The position numbers and the translations under genes were made by a program. This document shows, piece by piece, positions 1-8,527 of a stretch of DNA of 64,000 nucleotides. Source of the stretch: CAZAMP01 sp964486455 (GTDB taxonomy: Bacteria; Eisenbacteria; RBG-16-71-46; CAZAMP01); NCBI GenBank assembly GCA_964486455.1, contig CAZAMP010000015.1, positions 23,623 to 87,622 on the forward strand, written 5' to 3'. Within the stretch, counting starts at the first letter, position 1. The number at the start of each line of letters is the position of its first letter. The notes under the pieces are model-generated. The model was not told the DNA's origin. It did no database searches and saw only the letters and a program-made list of their open reading frames with translations.

Positions 1-1485
1 CCGCTCTTCGAGCGCCTTCACCGACGGCTCGATCCGGCTGAGCAGCGCGTTCGGATAAAGCCCGATCCAGAAGCAGCTGGCCACGATCGGAATCAACACA
101 ATCCACTCACGGATCGAGAGATCAGCAAGACCGCGATTCTCCTCGTGGGTCACTTCGCCGAAGACCACCCGCTGATACATCCAGAGCATGTAGACCGCGG
201 CCAGGATGACGCCGGTCGCGGCGAGGATAGCGTAGATTCTGGCGGCGGCCGGAGACGTGAACGCGCCGAGAATGATCAGGAATTCCCCGATGAAGCCGTT
301 CAGCCCCGGGAGCCCGATCGATGAGAGCAGGATGACCATGAACACCGCGCTGAATGCCGGGATCACCTTCGCGAGCCCGCCGAAGTCCGCGATCATGCGC
401 GTATGACGGCGGTCGTAGATGATACCGACCAGCAGGAAGAGCGCTCCGGTGGAGAGGCCGTGGTTGATCATTTGCATGATCCCACCGGAGATCCCTTCCA
501 CGTTGAGCGAGAAGATGCCGAGCATCACGAAGCCGAGATGGCTCACGGACGAATACGCCACCAGCTTCTTCACGTCGGGCTGCACCATGGCGACCAGCGC
601 GCCATAGATGATCCCGATGACGGCGAGCGTCGCCATCCACGGCACGACTTCGAGAGTGACCTGCGGAAACATCGGCAGGCAGATCCGGAGGAAACCGTAG
701 GTTCCCATCTTCAGAAGCACGCCGGCCAGAATGACTGAGCCCGCCGTGGGCGCCTCCACGTGTGCGTCCGGGAGCCAGGTATGAAACGGCCACATCGGCA
801 CCTTGATGGCGAACGCAAGCGCAAACGCGAGGAAGAGCCAAATATGCATGTCGCGCGGAATCGCCTTGTCATAGAGCGCCAGCAGATCGAACGAGATGCG
901 CCCGAGCGGATCGCGCGTCACCCAGATGATGACCGCGATGGCGACGAGCATGAGCAGGCTTCCCAGCATCGTGTAGAGGAAGAACTTCACGGCGGCGTAG
1001 ACACGGCGCGGCCCACCCCACACCCCGATGAGGAAATACATCGGAATGAGCATCGCCTCCCAGAAGACGTAGAACAGGAACAGATCGAGGGCGCAAAATA
1101 CCCCGATCATCCCCGCCTCCAGGAGGAGCATCATCATCATGAATTCTTTGACGCGGTCGGTGATCGATCGCCACGCTGAGAGCACACAGAGCGCTGTGAG
1201 CAGCGTCGTGAGGAGCACCATGAAGAGGCTGATCCCGTCGATCCCGACGCGATACGCGATGCCGAATGATTCGATCCACGGCACGACCTTCGTAAACTGC
1301 ATCTCGGCGGACGTCGTGTCGAACGCGAAGTAGAGTGGAAGCGAGGCGACAAACTCGATCGTGGCCAGCCCCAGCGCGACCAGGCGTGTGACTTCATCCC
1401 GTCGCGGCAGGATGAGCAGCAAGAGCGCCCCCGCGATCGGGAAGAAGATCAGAAACGTTAGGATGTCGATACCCAGAACGTTCAT
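1..1485 (-). CDS. nuoM: NADH-quinone oxidoreductase subunit M, 3' end cut by window edge
   Basis: The reverse strand reads continuously from ATG at 1485 to the window edge (495 codons, no stop). It is an antiporter-like membrane subunit of respiratory complex I that takes part in proton pumping. Landmarks include a hydrophobic start (LTFLIFFPIAGALLLLI), the LFYVFWEAMLIPMY helix, the conserved MWPFHTWLPDAHVEAPTAGSV segment and VAYSSVSHLGFVMLG. NuoM is usually about 500 residues, so only a few codons should be missing. The start lies 4 bases after the nuoL stop, so the two are co-transcribed. Confidence 0.96.
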   Translation of the reverse strand, partial: MNVLGIDILTFLIFFPIAGALLLLILPRRDEVTRLVALGLATIEFVASLPLYFAFDTTSAEMQFTKVVPWIESFGIAYRVGIDGISLFMVLLTTLLTALCVLSAWRSITDRVKEFMMMMLLLEAGMIGVFCALDLFLFYVFWEAMLIPMYFLIGVWGGPRRVYAAVKFFLYTMLGSLLMLVAIAVIIWVTRDPLGRISFDLLALYDKAIPRDMHIWLFLAFALAFAIKVPMWPFHTWLPDAHVEAPTAGSVILAGVLLKMGTYGFLRICLPMFPQVTLEVVPWMATLAVIGIIYGALVAMVQPDVKKLVAYSSVSHLGFVMLGIFSLNVEGISGGIMQMINHGLSTGALFLLVGIIYDRRHTRMIADFGGLAKVIPAFSAVFMVILLSSIGLPGLNGFIGEFLIILGAFTSPAAARIYAILAATGVILAAVYMLWMYQRVVFGEVTHEENRGLADLSIREWIVLIPIVASCFWIGLYPNALLSRIEPSVKALEER

Positions 1486-1489
1486 CCCG

Positions 1490-3436
1490 CTACCTCAACA
1501 CCAGATACGCCAATACCGCCGCCGATCCCAACACCAACGACACCAGATATGCCTGCGTTTGGCCGTTCTGGAGCCTTCTGAAGCCATGAGACACGCCACT
1601 CATGAAATAACCGGATCCGTTCACCAGACCGTCGATCACGAAGACGTCGAAACCGCGCCACAAACCGAGCGCGAGTCCGTGAATCGAGCGCACCCACACG
1701 ATGTTGTTGAACTCATCCACCAAGTACTTCCGGGCGACGAGCCGCCCGATCGGTGAGCGCCTGAGCGCTGCCGACATGCCCGGGCGACGCATGTACATGT
1801 GATACGCCAGAAAGATCCCGCCGATCGCCACCGCGACCGACAAGATCATCAACCCGATCTCGAGGCCGACGTCGTGTGCGCCGTGCCCGCCGGCCGCGTG
1901 CGAATCGGCCGCGTGATCGACCGGCGCGTGATGCCCGCCGTCAACCGACGCGATCGATTCATTCAGAAAGGCCCCGATCCGGTTTCCGCCGTCGACGATC
2001 GGAATACCGACCCACCCGCCGATGACCGAGAACACGGCCAGGATGACCAGCGGAACGGTCATCCATTTCGATGGGATTTGGATGTGCTTGGCCGTCGATT
2101 CCGGCGCGCGAATCTTCCCGAAGAACGTGACGTAGAGAAGCCGGAACATGTAGAACGCCGTGAGCCCCGCGGTGACGAGGCCCAGCACGTAGAGCGGGGT
2201 CCGGCCACTCGCGAACGTCTTCCAGAGGATCTCGTCCTTCGAGAAGAAGCCCGCCAGCGGCGGTATCCCGGCGATGGCGATACACGCCACCAGAAACGTT
2301 CGGTAGGTGGCCGGGATGTGCTCGCGGAGCCCACCCATCTTCCAGATGTTCTGCTCGTGGTGCATCGAATGGATGACCGCTCCGGATCCCAGGAACAGGA
2401 GCGCCTTGAAGAACGCGTGCGTCATCACGTGGAAGATGCCGGCCGAAAACGCGCCGACGCCGCAGCCGAGGAACATGTAGCCGAGCTGACTGATCGTGGA
2501 GTACGCCAGCACGCGCTTGATGTCGTCCTGCGCGAGCCCGATCGTCGCCGCGAAGAGAGCCGTCACGCATCCGATCACGGCCATCCAGAAGAGCGCCGTG
2601 GGTGCCAGCACGAACACCGCGCTCATTCGCGCCACCATGTAGACACCCGCGGTCACCATGGTCGCGGCGTGGATCAGCGCGCTCACCGGCGTGGGGCCTT
2701 CCATCGCGTCGGGCAACCAGACGAAGAGCGGTATCTGCGCACTCTTTCCGGTGGCTCCGACGAAGAGCAGGAGCGCGATGGCGGTGACGACCCCGCCGCC
2801 GGCCGTGAGCATCTCCGGCGCGAGATGATTGATCTCGCTGACCTTGAGCGTTCCGAGGGTGGCAAACAGCAGAAGCATGCCCAAGAGGAATCCGAAGTCG
2901 CCCACGCGGTTGACGATGAACGCCTTCTTACCCGCGTCGGTGGCCGACTTCTTCTCGTACCAGAAACCGATCAGGAGATAGGAGCAGAGCCCCACACCTT
3001 CCCAACCGAGGAACAGGAGAAGCAGGTTGTCGGCGAGCACGAGAACCAGCATCGAGCCCATGAAGAGATTGAGGTAGGCGAAGTAGCGCCACGCGCCCGG
3101 ATCCTCTTCCATGTAGCCACGCGAATAGACGTGAATGAGAAAGCCGACGCCGGTGACCACGGCGGTCATGACCGCCGATAGCGGATCCATCAGGAACGCG
3201 ATGTCGACGTGGAAGCTCCCGATGGACATCCAGGAGTAGAGAGTGCGCGGGATCGTCCGATGACCGGCTTCCATCCCGATGAGACCGAAGAGCGCGATCA
3301 TCGCCAGAACGAACGACGCCAGGACGGCAAGATTGGCGACCAACGCGGAGGCCTTCATCCCCCACCGGGATCCGAAGAGCCCGTTCAGGAGAGCCCCGGC
3401 GAACGGGATGAGCGGTATGAGCCAGAACGCGTCCAC
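1490..3436 (-). CDS. nuoL: NADH-quinone oxidoreductase subunit L
   Basis: This 648-residue protein is the largest antiporter-like membrane subunit of complex I. It has about 16 predicted transmembrane segments and a C-terminal amphipathic region. Diagnostic segments are MDPLSAVMTAVVTGVGFLIHVYS, the quinone-oxidoreductase core LFVWLPDAMEGPTPVSALIHAATMVTAGVYMVAR and YSTISQLGYMFLGCG. A His-rich insertion (GGHHAPVDHAADSHAAGGHGAH, about residues 493-515) sits before the C-terminal helix region, as in many NuoL proteins. Length is normal. It lies between nuoK (5 bases upstream) and nuoM (4 bases downstream). Confidence 0.98.
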   Translation of the reverse strand: MDAFWLIPLIPFAGALLNGLFGSRWGMKASALVANLAVLASFVLAMIALFGLIGMEAGHRTIPRTLYSWMSIGSFHVDIAFLMDPLSAVMTAVVTGVGFLIHVYSRGYMEEDPGAWRYFAYLNLFMGSMLVLVLADNLLLLFLGWEGVGLCSYLLIGFWYEKKSATDAGKKAFIVNRVGDFGFLLGMLLLFATLGTLKVSEINHLAPEMLTAGGGVVTAIALLLFVGATGKSAQIPLFVWLPDAMEGPTPVSALIHAATMVTAGVYMVARMSAVFVLAPTALFWMAVIGCVTALFAATIGLAQDDIKRVLAYSTISQLGYMFLGCGVGAFSAGIFHVMTHAFFKALLFLGSGAVIHSMHHEQNIWKMGGLREHIPATYRTFLVACIAIAGIPPLAGFFSKDEILWKTFASGRTPLYVLGLVTAGLTAFYMFRLLYVTFFGKIRAPESTAKHIQIPSKWMTVPLVILAVFSVIGGWVGIPIVDGGNRIGAFLNESIASVDGGHHAPVDHAADSHAAGGHGAHDVGLEIGLMILSVAVAIGGIFLAYHMYMRRPGMSAALRRSPIGRLVARKYLVDEFNNIVWVRSIHGLALGLWRGFDVFVIDGLVNGSGYFMSGVSHGFRRLQNGQTQAYLVSLVLGSAAVLAYLVLR

Positions 3437-3441
3437 TCCGC

Positions 3442-3744
3442 CTACCCCTTCATGAGATGGTGGTCGTCCACGTCAATCGACGCCGACCGCCTGCTGAGTG
3501 CCACGAGAATCGAGAGTCCCAGCGCGGCCTCCGCCGCGGCCAAAACGATGACCAAGAACACGATCACCTGGCCCTCCACCCCACCGTGCATCCGAGCGAA
3601 CGTGATGAAGACCAGATTCACGGCGTTCAGCATCAGCTCGAGACACATGAACATGACGATCAAGCTGCGTCGGACGAGTACACCGAAAAGCCCGATCAGA
3701 AACACGATCGCGCTCAACATCAGGTATTGCCAGGCCGGCACCAT
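3442..3744 (-). CDS. nuoK: NADH-quinone oxidoreductase subunit K
   Basis: A 100-residue protein with three transmembrane segments, the usual NuoK length. It shows the family pattern LMLSAIVFLIGLFGVLVRRSLIVMFMCLELMLNAVNLVF, which holds the conserved Glu of the second helix (MCLELMLNAVN), and an acidic residue in helix three (AAAEAALGLSI). It belongs to the proton-translocating membrane arm of complex I. It sits 9 bases downstream of nuoJ in a tight operon. Confidence 0.98.
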   Translation of the reverse strand: MVPAWQYLMLSAIVFLIGLFGVLVRRSLIVMFMCLELMLNAVNLVFITFARMHGGVEGQVIVFLVIVLAAAEAALGLSILVALSRRSASIDVDDHHLMKG

Positions 3745-3753
3745 CCGTCTCTC

Positions 3754-4257
3754 CTACGGCTTTCGTCTGGCCAAAACGACCGCCCCGAGTATCGTGGACA
3801 GCAGCAGCACGCCCGCGAGCTCGAACGGCAAGAGATAGTTGCTGAACAGGAGTTCCCCGACCGAGGCCACACTACCCAGGTCGGCGGGCGGCTCGGGGAA
3901 ATCCTCCGAAGTCATGGGGATCCGTATGGCGGCGTAGACCGAGAGGAAGACAACCGCGAGCAGGATCGTCCCGAGAACCTTCCCCGGAACACCCACGACC
4001 TTCCGTCCTCGATGCTCGCCCAGGTTGAGCAGCATGATCACGAAGACGAAGAGCACCATGACCGCACCGGCATAGACGATCACCTGGATCGCCGCCAAGA
4101 AGCCGGCCTTGAGCTGGACGAATATCAACGCGAGGCTCACGAGCGTCACGATGAGGGAAAGCGCCGAATAAAGCACATTGCGATGCAGAACGACCAGGAG
4201 CGCCGAAACGAGCGTGACGGCGGCCAGTGCATAGAAGACGATGGCGCCCAGGTTCAT
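3754..4257 (-). CDS. nuoJ: NADH-quinone oxidoreductase subunit J
   Basis: A 167-residue, five-helix membrane subunit of complex I. The third-helix motif of the family is clear (AAIQVIVYAGAVMVLFVFVIMLLNL). Length matches typical NuoJ proteins of 160-200 residues. The gene begins 1 base after the nuoE stop, so translation is probably coupled. No nuoH or nuoI precedes it, which is unusual; see findings. Confidence 0.97.
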   Translation of the reverse strand: MNLGAIVFYALAAVTLVSALLVVLHRNVLYSALSLIVTLVSLALIFVQLKAGFLAAIQVIVYAGAVMVLFVFVIMLLNLGEHRGRKVVGVPGKVLGTILLAVVFLSVYAAIRIPMTSEDFPEPPADLGSVASVGELLFSNYLLPFELAGVLLLSTILGAVVLARRKP

Positions 4258-4258
4258 G

Positions 4259-4717
4259 CTATGGCAAGCCTTCCAAGATCTGATCCACCTTCTCCGGCGT
4301 CAGATCACCGTAGTAGTCGAAGTTGATTTGCACGGCCGGGGCTTTGTGGCAGTAGGCGATGCACTCGACGGCCTCGAGTGTGAACCGGCCGTCCAGCGTC
4401 GTCTCCCCCGCCTTGATACCGAGCTTCGTCTCGAGATGGCCGAGCAGATCGAACGCGCCGCACAGATAACAGGAGAGCGTCCGACATACCTGGATGAGAT
4501 AGGTTCCGACCTTGTCCCGCTGAAAGAGGGTGTAGAAGGAGACGACTTCGAGAACTTCGGCCGGGGAAAGATCCAGCAGCCCAGCCACCTCCACCATGGT
4601 TTCCCTGGAGAGGTACCCACGCTCTTTCTGGAATTTGTGAAGGATCGGCAGCAAGGCGGATTTCTTGTCCGGAAAGCCGTCAATGATGCCCCGGATATCC
4701 TCACCCATCTCCACCAC
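4259..4717 (-). CDS. nuoE: NADH-quinone oxidoreductase subunit E (2Fe-2S, 24 kDa type)
   Basis: A thioredoxin-like 2Fe-2S subunit (152 residues) of the NADH-oxidising arm of complex I. All four cluster ligands are visible: Cys78 and Cys83 (C-x4-C) and Cys119 and Cys123 (C-x3-C, in ECIAYCHKAP). An extra Cys86 is not a usual ligand. The N-terminal helical bundle (LPILHKFQKERGYLS) is present. It is the first gene of the nuoEJKLM unit and has a good sigma-70-type promoter directly upstream. Its usual partner nuoF is not beside it. Confidence 0.95.
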   Translation of the reverse strand: MVEMGEDIRGIIDGFPDKKSALLPILHKFQKERGYLSRETMVEVAGLLDLSPAEVLEVVSFYTLFQRDKVGTYLIQVCRTLSCYLCGAFDLLGHLETKLGIKAGETTLDGRFTLEAVECIAYCHKAPAVQINFDYYGDLTPEKVDQILEGLP

Positions 4718-4790
4718 GCCTCAACCCGCCCCGTCATCGGATGGTATGGCCGCAAAGCCCGGAAAGGCCAAGCTCGCACGAACGCGCGGC

Positions 4791-4819
4791 ATTCTACGGA
4801 CCTATCCGGTTCGCGTCAA
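4791..4819 (-). promoter_or_regulatory. sigma-70-type promoter of the nuoEJKLM operon
   Basis: On the minus strand the -35 box TTGACG (4814-4819) is followed by a 17-base spacer and the -10 box TAGAAT (4791-4796), five of six bases matching TATAAT. Transcription would start near 4784, giving a leader of about 67 bases before nuoE. Confidence 0.65.
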
Positions 4820-4834
4820 TAGGTTTGACCCTAC

Positions 4835-5485
4835 TTACCCCTCCAGGAGCTTGACAATTTCCTTGCGGATCTCGGCCTTCGGTTGCAGGCCCGTAATCTG
4901 CTTCGCGATGAAGCCTTCCTTATCGACAATGAAGGCCGTCGGGATGAACTTGACGCCGCCATAGTCCTGCACGACCTCGGGTGACCCCATGACGATCGGA
5001 TAATTGATGCTCATCTTCTCGACGAAATTCCTCACGGCACCGGCGGGATCCGCTCCTCTCCGGTCGAGGGAAACGCCCACGATCGTGAAGCCTTGCTCCT
5101 TGAATTCGTTCTGGAGCTCGATGAGATCCGGGATTGAGCGCTTGCACGGGCCACACCACGTCGCCCAGAAGTCAACGATCACCACCTGTCCGCTCAGATC
5201 GGAGAGCCGGAGCGCACTCCCGTCAAGAGTTTGAAGCGCGAAGTCGGGCGCCTTTCGGCCCTTGGGATGAGGAGTCGGGACCGGGGTCGAAACCGTCTCC
5301 GCCCCACCGGCCACTCCACCGTCGCCCTCGGCCTCGACGATCGGCGATTCTTCCGCGGCCACGGCGTCCGAACCTTCCGAACGGTCCGTCGATTGATCGG
5401 CGTCATCCGGGCTTCCGCATCCCGACAGTAATCCGAGCGCGGCCAGCAGCCCGAAGGCGGTGAGACGGTACAGCGCTAACCTCAT
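4835..5485 (-). CDS. TlpA/ResA-like thioredoxin-fold lipoprotein
   Basis: A 216-residue membrane-anchored thiol-disulfide oxidoreductase. The first 23 residues form a lipoprotein signal with lipobox LLSGC (Cys23). An acidic, Pro-rich linker runs to about residue 78, then an AhpC/TSA-thioredoxin fold begins (KAPDFALQTLDGS). The redox motif WCGPC lies at residues 110-114, and the conserved cis-Pro is in KFIPTAFIVDKEG. Such proteins reduce or oxidise exported cysteines, for example in cytochrome c maturation. The ATG at 5485 is chosen because a perfect AGGAGG lies 9 bases upstream. The nuoE promoter begins in the gap after its stop, so the two are probably separate units. Confidence 0.92.
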   Translation of the reverse strand: MRLALYRLTAFGLLAALGLLSGCGSPDDADQSTDRSEGSDAVAAEESPIVEAEGDGGVAGGAETVSTPVPTPHPKGRKAPDFALQTLDGSALRLSDLSGQVVIVDFWATWCGPCKRSIPDLIELQNEFKEQGFTIVGVSLDRRGADPAGAVRNFVEKMSINYPIVMGSPEVVQDYGGVKFIPTAFIVDKEGFIAKQITGLQPKAEIRKEIVKLLEG

Positions 5486-5816
5486 GATATGTAACCTCCT
5501 GGTGGATATGCACAAAGACGGAATGGTAGCACAACCCCTGCCCACCACAAGCGGTTCCAACCGTTTGCGTCCGTTGCCGACGTTCTGCGTCCCGCCAGGG
5601 ACATTTCGTCCCGCGAAAACTGCTCCCTACGGGACATCTCTGCCGACCGGCGAACCCGGCGCAATCCGGCCGACCACATATTTCATGTAATAACAACACG
5701 TTATGCGTGTCGTACGCGTGAGAATCGTGCGGCACGGCGATTGCAGTGTGGGCGGGCAACGAAGGGAACCTGACAACAAGTGGAACGAGAGACCAACTCC
5801 AAAGGAGGACTCAACG
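5486..5816. other. divergent intergenic region with GGGAC boxes
   Basis: This 331-base stretch separates two divergent lipoprotein genes and has no convincing gene. It holds the promoter above on the minus strand. It also has a cluster of GGGAC/GTCCC elements: GTCCC at 5588-5592, the dyad GGGAC-ATTTC-GTCCC at 5598-5612, and GGGAC at 5631-5635. Their spacing suggests an operator, but no regulator can be named. An AT-richer segment around 5680-5705 could hold the plus-strand promoter. Confidence 0.4.
5523..5550 (-). promoter_or_regulatory. candidate promoter of the TlpA-like gene
   Basis: On the minus strand TTGTGG (5545-5550) and TACCAT (5523-5528) are 16 bases apart. The -10 box is extended by an upstream TG (TGCTACCAT). 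This would give a leader of about 30 bases with AGGAGG inside it. Confidence 0.4.
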
Positions 5817-6932
5817 ATGAAACGGCAAACCCGCTCCAGATGCTTCTGGCTCCTCATCGCCGCGGTCAGCTCGCTGGCGTTCCTGATGGTCGGCTGCGAC
5901 ACCGACAACTCGTCACCTGACTTGAACGAGTCGACGTCGCAGACCGAAGAAATCGACGATCCGTACGGCGGATTCAACACGTCTGACGAGATGACCGGGT
6001 TCGGGGACGACTTCCTCATGAGCGATGAGGGCGAGCTCGACTACGAGGATGAGATCACGGACGACCCTGAGGTTCAGGCTCTCATCGATGATCCCGAGAA
6101 CGCCCTCTACGCCGTTCGCGTGACCTGGGGCTACCTGACCCGCGACTCGACGAACACCAACGAGCCCGTCGATTGGTCCGGTTACGCGGAGGTCGACAGC
6201 GGCGCGCTGGTCGTTGCGCGGACCATTCAGTTCGAGCCGCGGCAGGACTACCTCATCCGCCCCATCCGGGCATCCCTGATGCTGGACCGCGAGCGGATCG
6301 ATTGGGTCTCACAGACGACGGTCGCGTTTGACGGCGTGCAGCTGCTCTTCGTCGACCCCACTGCGGGCGAGGGCCCGAACAGTCTGACGATTGAGGTCCC
6401 GCTCTTCAACACGACGATCGAGTTGGCCGATCTCGAGGATCTGGACCGTACGGTCGCCGTCGACGACCTTGGTCACGAGATTCGCATCCAGGCCGCCAAG
6501 ATCGATCTCGCGTCCTTGTGCGGCCGCGGATGGATGAGCGGCCGGTGGGAGCGGCTCGACGTGAACCAAGACGACCTCCGGCGCGGCATCATGGGTCGCT
6601 TCCGCGGTCACTGGAGCAACAGGCACGGAACCGTCGGCGGCTACATGAAGGGTTTCTACGGTGTGAACCGCAACGGCAACCGTGTGATCTTCGGCAAGGT
6701 CATCAACCGGCGGGGCACGTTCATCGCCCTCATGCGGGGCACCTGGATGCCCAGTCAGGACACGCATGGAGCCGGCACGTTCCGGGCGGCCTGGATCGAT
6801 GTGAGTCATCAGGTGCAGGGCGGTATGCGCGGCGTCTGGGCGCGGCGTGGCGAAGGAATGGGCTTCTTCCACGGTGCCTGGAGGACCCAGTGTGACGACG
6901 GCGGCGAGGAGTTCGATCCCGACACCTTCTGA
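5817..6932 (+). CDS. lipoprotein with Gly/Trp-rich repeats, unknown function
   Basis: A 371-residue lipoprotein of unrecognised family. The ATG at 5817 has AAAGGAGG 8 bases upstream. The signal ends in the lipobox FLMVGC. An acidic Ser/Asp/Glu-rich linker follows (about residues 25-85), then a beta-rich domain (RVTWGYLTRD...). The C-terminal 130 residues contain repeated short units of the form G-x-x-x-G-x-W or G-x-Y (GRFRGHW, GGYMKGFYG, ALMRGTW, GGMRGVW, FFHGAW). These look like a beta-repeat array. It is probably surface or periplasmic. A different start further upstream would lack both a Shine-Dalgarno sequence and a signal peptide. Confidence 0.8.
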   Translation: MKRQTRSRCFWLLIAAVSSLAFLMVGCDTDNSSPDLNESTSQTEEIDDPYGGFNTSDEMTGFGDDFLMSDEGELDYEDEITDDPEVQALIDDPENALYAVRVTWGYLTRDSTNTNEPVDWSGYAEVDSGALVVARTIQFEPRQDYLIRPIRASLMLDRERIDWVSQTTVAFDGVQLLFVDPTAGEGPNSLTIEVPLFNTTIELADLEDLDRTVAVDDLGHEIRIQAAKIDLASLCGRGWMSGRWERLDVNQDDLRRGIMGRFRGHWSNRHGTVGGYMKGFYGVNRNGNRVIFGKVINRRGTFIALMRGTWMPSQDTHGAGTFRAAWIDVSHQVQGGMRGVWARRGEGMGFFHGAWRTQCDDGGEEFDPDTF

Positions 6933-6960
6933 GACATGCGAGCAACCTGGACATGACGAC

Positions 6961-6990
6961 GCGTCCCCCGAGGCCATCCTCGGGGGACGC
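6961..6990 (+). terminator. strong hairpin between two secreted-protein genes
   Basis: A perfect 13-bp stem (6961-6973 with 6978-6990) closes a CCAT loop. Only a short T run (GTTT) follows 7 bases later. It could be an intrinsic terminator of the upstream lipoprotein gene or a 3'-end stabiliser. Confidence 0.6.
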
Positions 6991-7027
6991 CGGCGGCGTT
7001 TAACCACATTCCAGGGAGGGAATGGCC

Positions 7028-7654
7028 ATGAAAGGTCCAATGCTGCTCTTGGCGGGGCTGTTGATCCCCATCGTTGCGTTCGCCCAAACGGACGCCAACG
7101 CCAACCTCAACGTCTACCTCACTAACCCGGACTATGCGGGCTGCGCTGCCGGGGTCTTCGCTCAGATTGAGGCAAGCGTCTGCGAGGACCTCGTCACGGC
7201 CCCGATCTCGGGTCCGGCGTTCCTCTGGGTCGTCCTCAGCGACGGCGACGCCTACCCGGACGGGCTCGGGGGCTGCCAGTTCGGAGTCGAGCACACGGTC
7301 CAGATGGACGGCTGGAATCTATGCACCGGCGGCTCGGAGATCGCGGAGGAGGGATGGCCCCAAACGGGAACCGGAAACGCGGTGACGTGGGGCGGCGGTT
7401 GCTACGACCCGACCGGCGAAAATGCCGTGCTCGGGTACTTCTCCCTCACCACGGGAGACAGTGGTGAGCTCACCTTGACGGGCGACCCGCGAATCGGGGT
7501 CGCGATGTGGTCGAACTGCGTTCCGACCAGTCAGGACATGTACTCCTCGCTGCTCGGCGGAGGCGATCTCGCGATCGGATTCGATCCGAACTGTGAAGAG
7601 CAGGAGGTACCGACGCTGAGGTCAACGTGGGGGCAAATCAAGGCCAAGTACTAG
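7028..7654 (+). CDS. small secreted protein, unknown function
   Basis: A 208-residue exported protein. The ATG at 7028 is preferred over the one at 7022 because GGGAGGG (7014-7020) then has a 7-base spacer. A signal peptide ends near AFAQTD. The mature part is acidic with about eight cysteines (YAGCAAG, SVCED, GGCQF, NLCTGG, GGCYD, SNCVP, PNCEE), consistent with disulfides. It ends in VPTLRSTWGQIKAKY. Many secreted proteins of FCB candidate phyla, as I recall them, end in a similar W-G-x-I-K tail; this is memory, not a search result. No family is recognised. Confidence 0.78.
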   Translation: MKGPMLLLAGLLIPIVAFAQTDANANLNVYLTNPDYAGCAAGVFAQIEASVCEDLVTAPISGPAFLWVVLSDGDAYPDGLGGCQFGVEHTVQMDGWNLCTGGSEIAEEGWPQTGTGNAVTWGGGCYDPTGENAVLGYFSLTTGDSGELTLTGDPRIGVAMWSNCVPTSQDMYSSLLGGGDLAIGFDPNCEEQEVPTLRSTWGQIKAKY

Positions 7655-7673
7655 GAACACCAACCGCATACAC

Positions 7674-7704
7674 GCGCGGGGATGACACGGTTCACTCCCC
7701 GCGC
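7674..7704. terminator. bidirectional hairpin between convergent genes
   Basis: An 8-bp GC stem (GCGCGGGG 7674-7681 with CCCCGCGC 7697-7704) lies in the 58-base gap between the convergent stops at 7654 and 7713. It could end transcription from both sides. Confidence 0.5.
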
Positions 7705-7712
7705 CGCTCCGC

Positions 7713-8468
7713 TCAGAACAGCGTCACGCCGTCCTTCGCCTGCCCGAGCTCCTGGTTCACGAGAAGAAACTCGACGCGCCGATTTCGCGCCCGCCCCTCC
7801 GGCCCGTCGTTCTCCACTATCGGCCGGGTGTCACCGAAGCCGACGGCGGCGAATCGAGTCGGAGCCAGTCCGCTCTGATCGACGAGATAGCGCACGACGG
7901 CCGACGCCCGCGCCGCGGACAGTTCCCAGTTGCTCGGAAACTGGCTTCCGGTGGGAAGCGGTGAGTCATCCGTGTGACCTTTGACCAGCACGTGATGGGG
8001 GAATTCTCGCAGCAACCCCCCAATCTCTCTCAAGAATTGAAAGCTCTCGGGCCGAAACTCCGCCGAGCCGGGAGTGAACACGATATTGCCGCGGATCCGC
8101 AGTAGAATGCCCGCCTCCTCGCGCGTGAGCTCTACGGCGCTCGAGACGTCCGCCTGGTCGATGACCTCTTCGAGCTTCATCGCCAGGAAGTTGCTCTCCT
8201 CGTCGGTCGACGATTCCTTTTCCGTTTCGCTCCCGAACTGGGGGGTCGTCGGCTCCACGATCGCGGTTGTCGACATCTCGCCGAAGCCGACGCGGATCGA
8301 CTTGAGCACCATCTGGAACTTGGTGATGTCCATCGTGGAGTAGGAGAGCAGGAGAACGAAGAACGTGAGGAGGAGACTCATCATGTCTCCGAAGGTCACC
8401 ATCCAACCGGGTGCGCCGCCTCCGCCTTCGTCTTCTTCGGCTGCCATGTCGCTTGCGTCGTCGTCCAC
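7713..8468 (-). CDS. motB: flagellar motor stator protein MotB
   Basis: A 251-residue inner-membrane protein with one N-terminal helix (about 28-46) and a C-terminal OmpA-like peptidoglycan-binding domain (about 120-245, with NWELSAARASAVVRYLV). The proton-binding aspartate of MotB is Asp28 (FGDMMSLLLTFF). It starts with GTG at 8468, preceded by AGGTAGGG. It lies 59 bases downstream of motA in a unit behind a sigma-28-like promoter, which argues for a flagellar stator and not a PomB-like or generic OmpA protein. Confidence 0.94.
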   Translation of the reverse strand: MDDDASDMAAEEDEGGGGAPGWMVTFGDMMSLLLTFFVLLLSYSTMDITKFQMVLKSIRVGFGEMSTTAIVEPTTPQFGSETEKESSTDEESNFLAMKLEEVIDQADVSSAVELTREEAGILLRIRGNIVFTPGSAEFRPESFQFLREIGGLLREFPHHVLVKGHTDDSPLPTGSQFPSNWELSAARASAVVRYLVDQSGLAPTRFAAVGFGDTRPIVENDGPEGRARNRRVEFLLVNQELGQAKDGVTLF

Positions 8469-8527
8469 AATCCCTACCTGATGCTCAATGCACGTTCATC
8501 ACCGGACCGCGCGGCGTCTGTTAGCAC

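Noticed and set aside
1799..3181. A long plus-strand open frame opposite nuoL
   Set aside because: It is an antisense shadow of a high-GC gene; the encoded protein is a charged low-complexity string and nuoL is certain.
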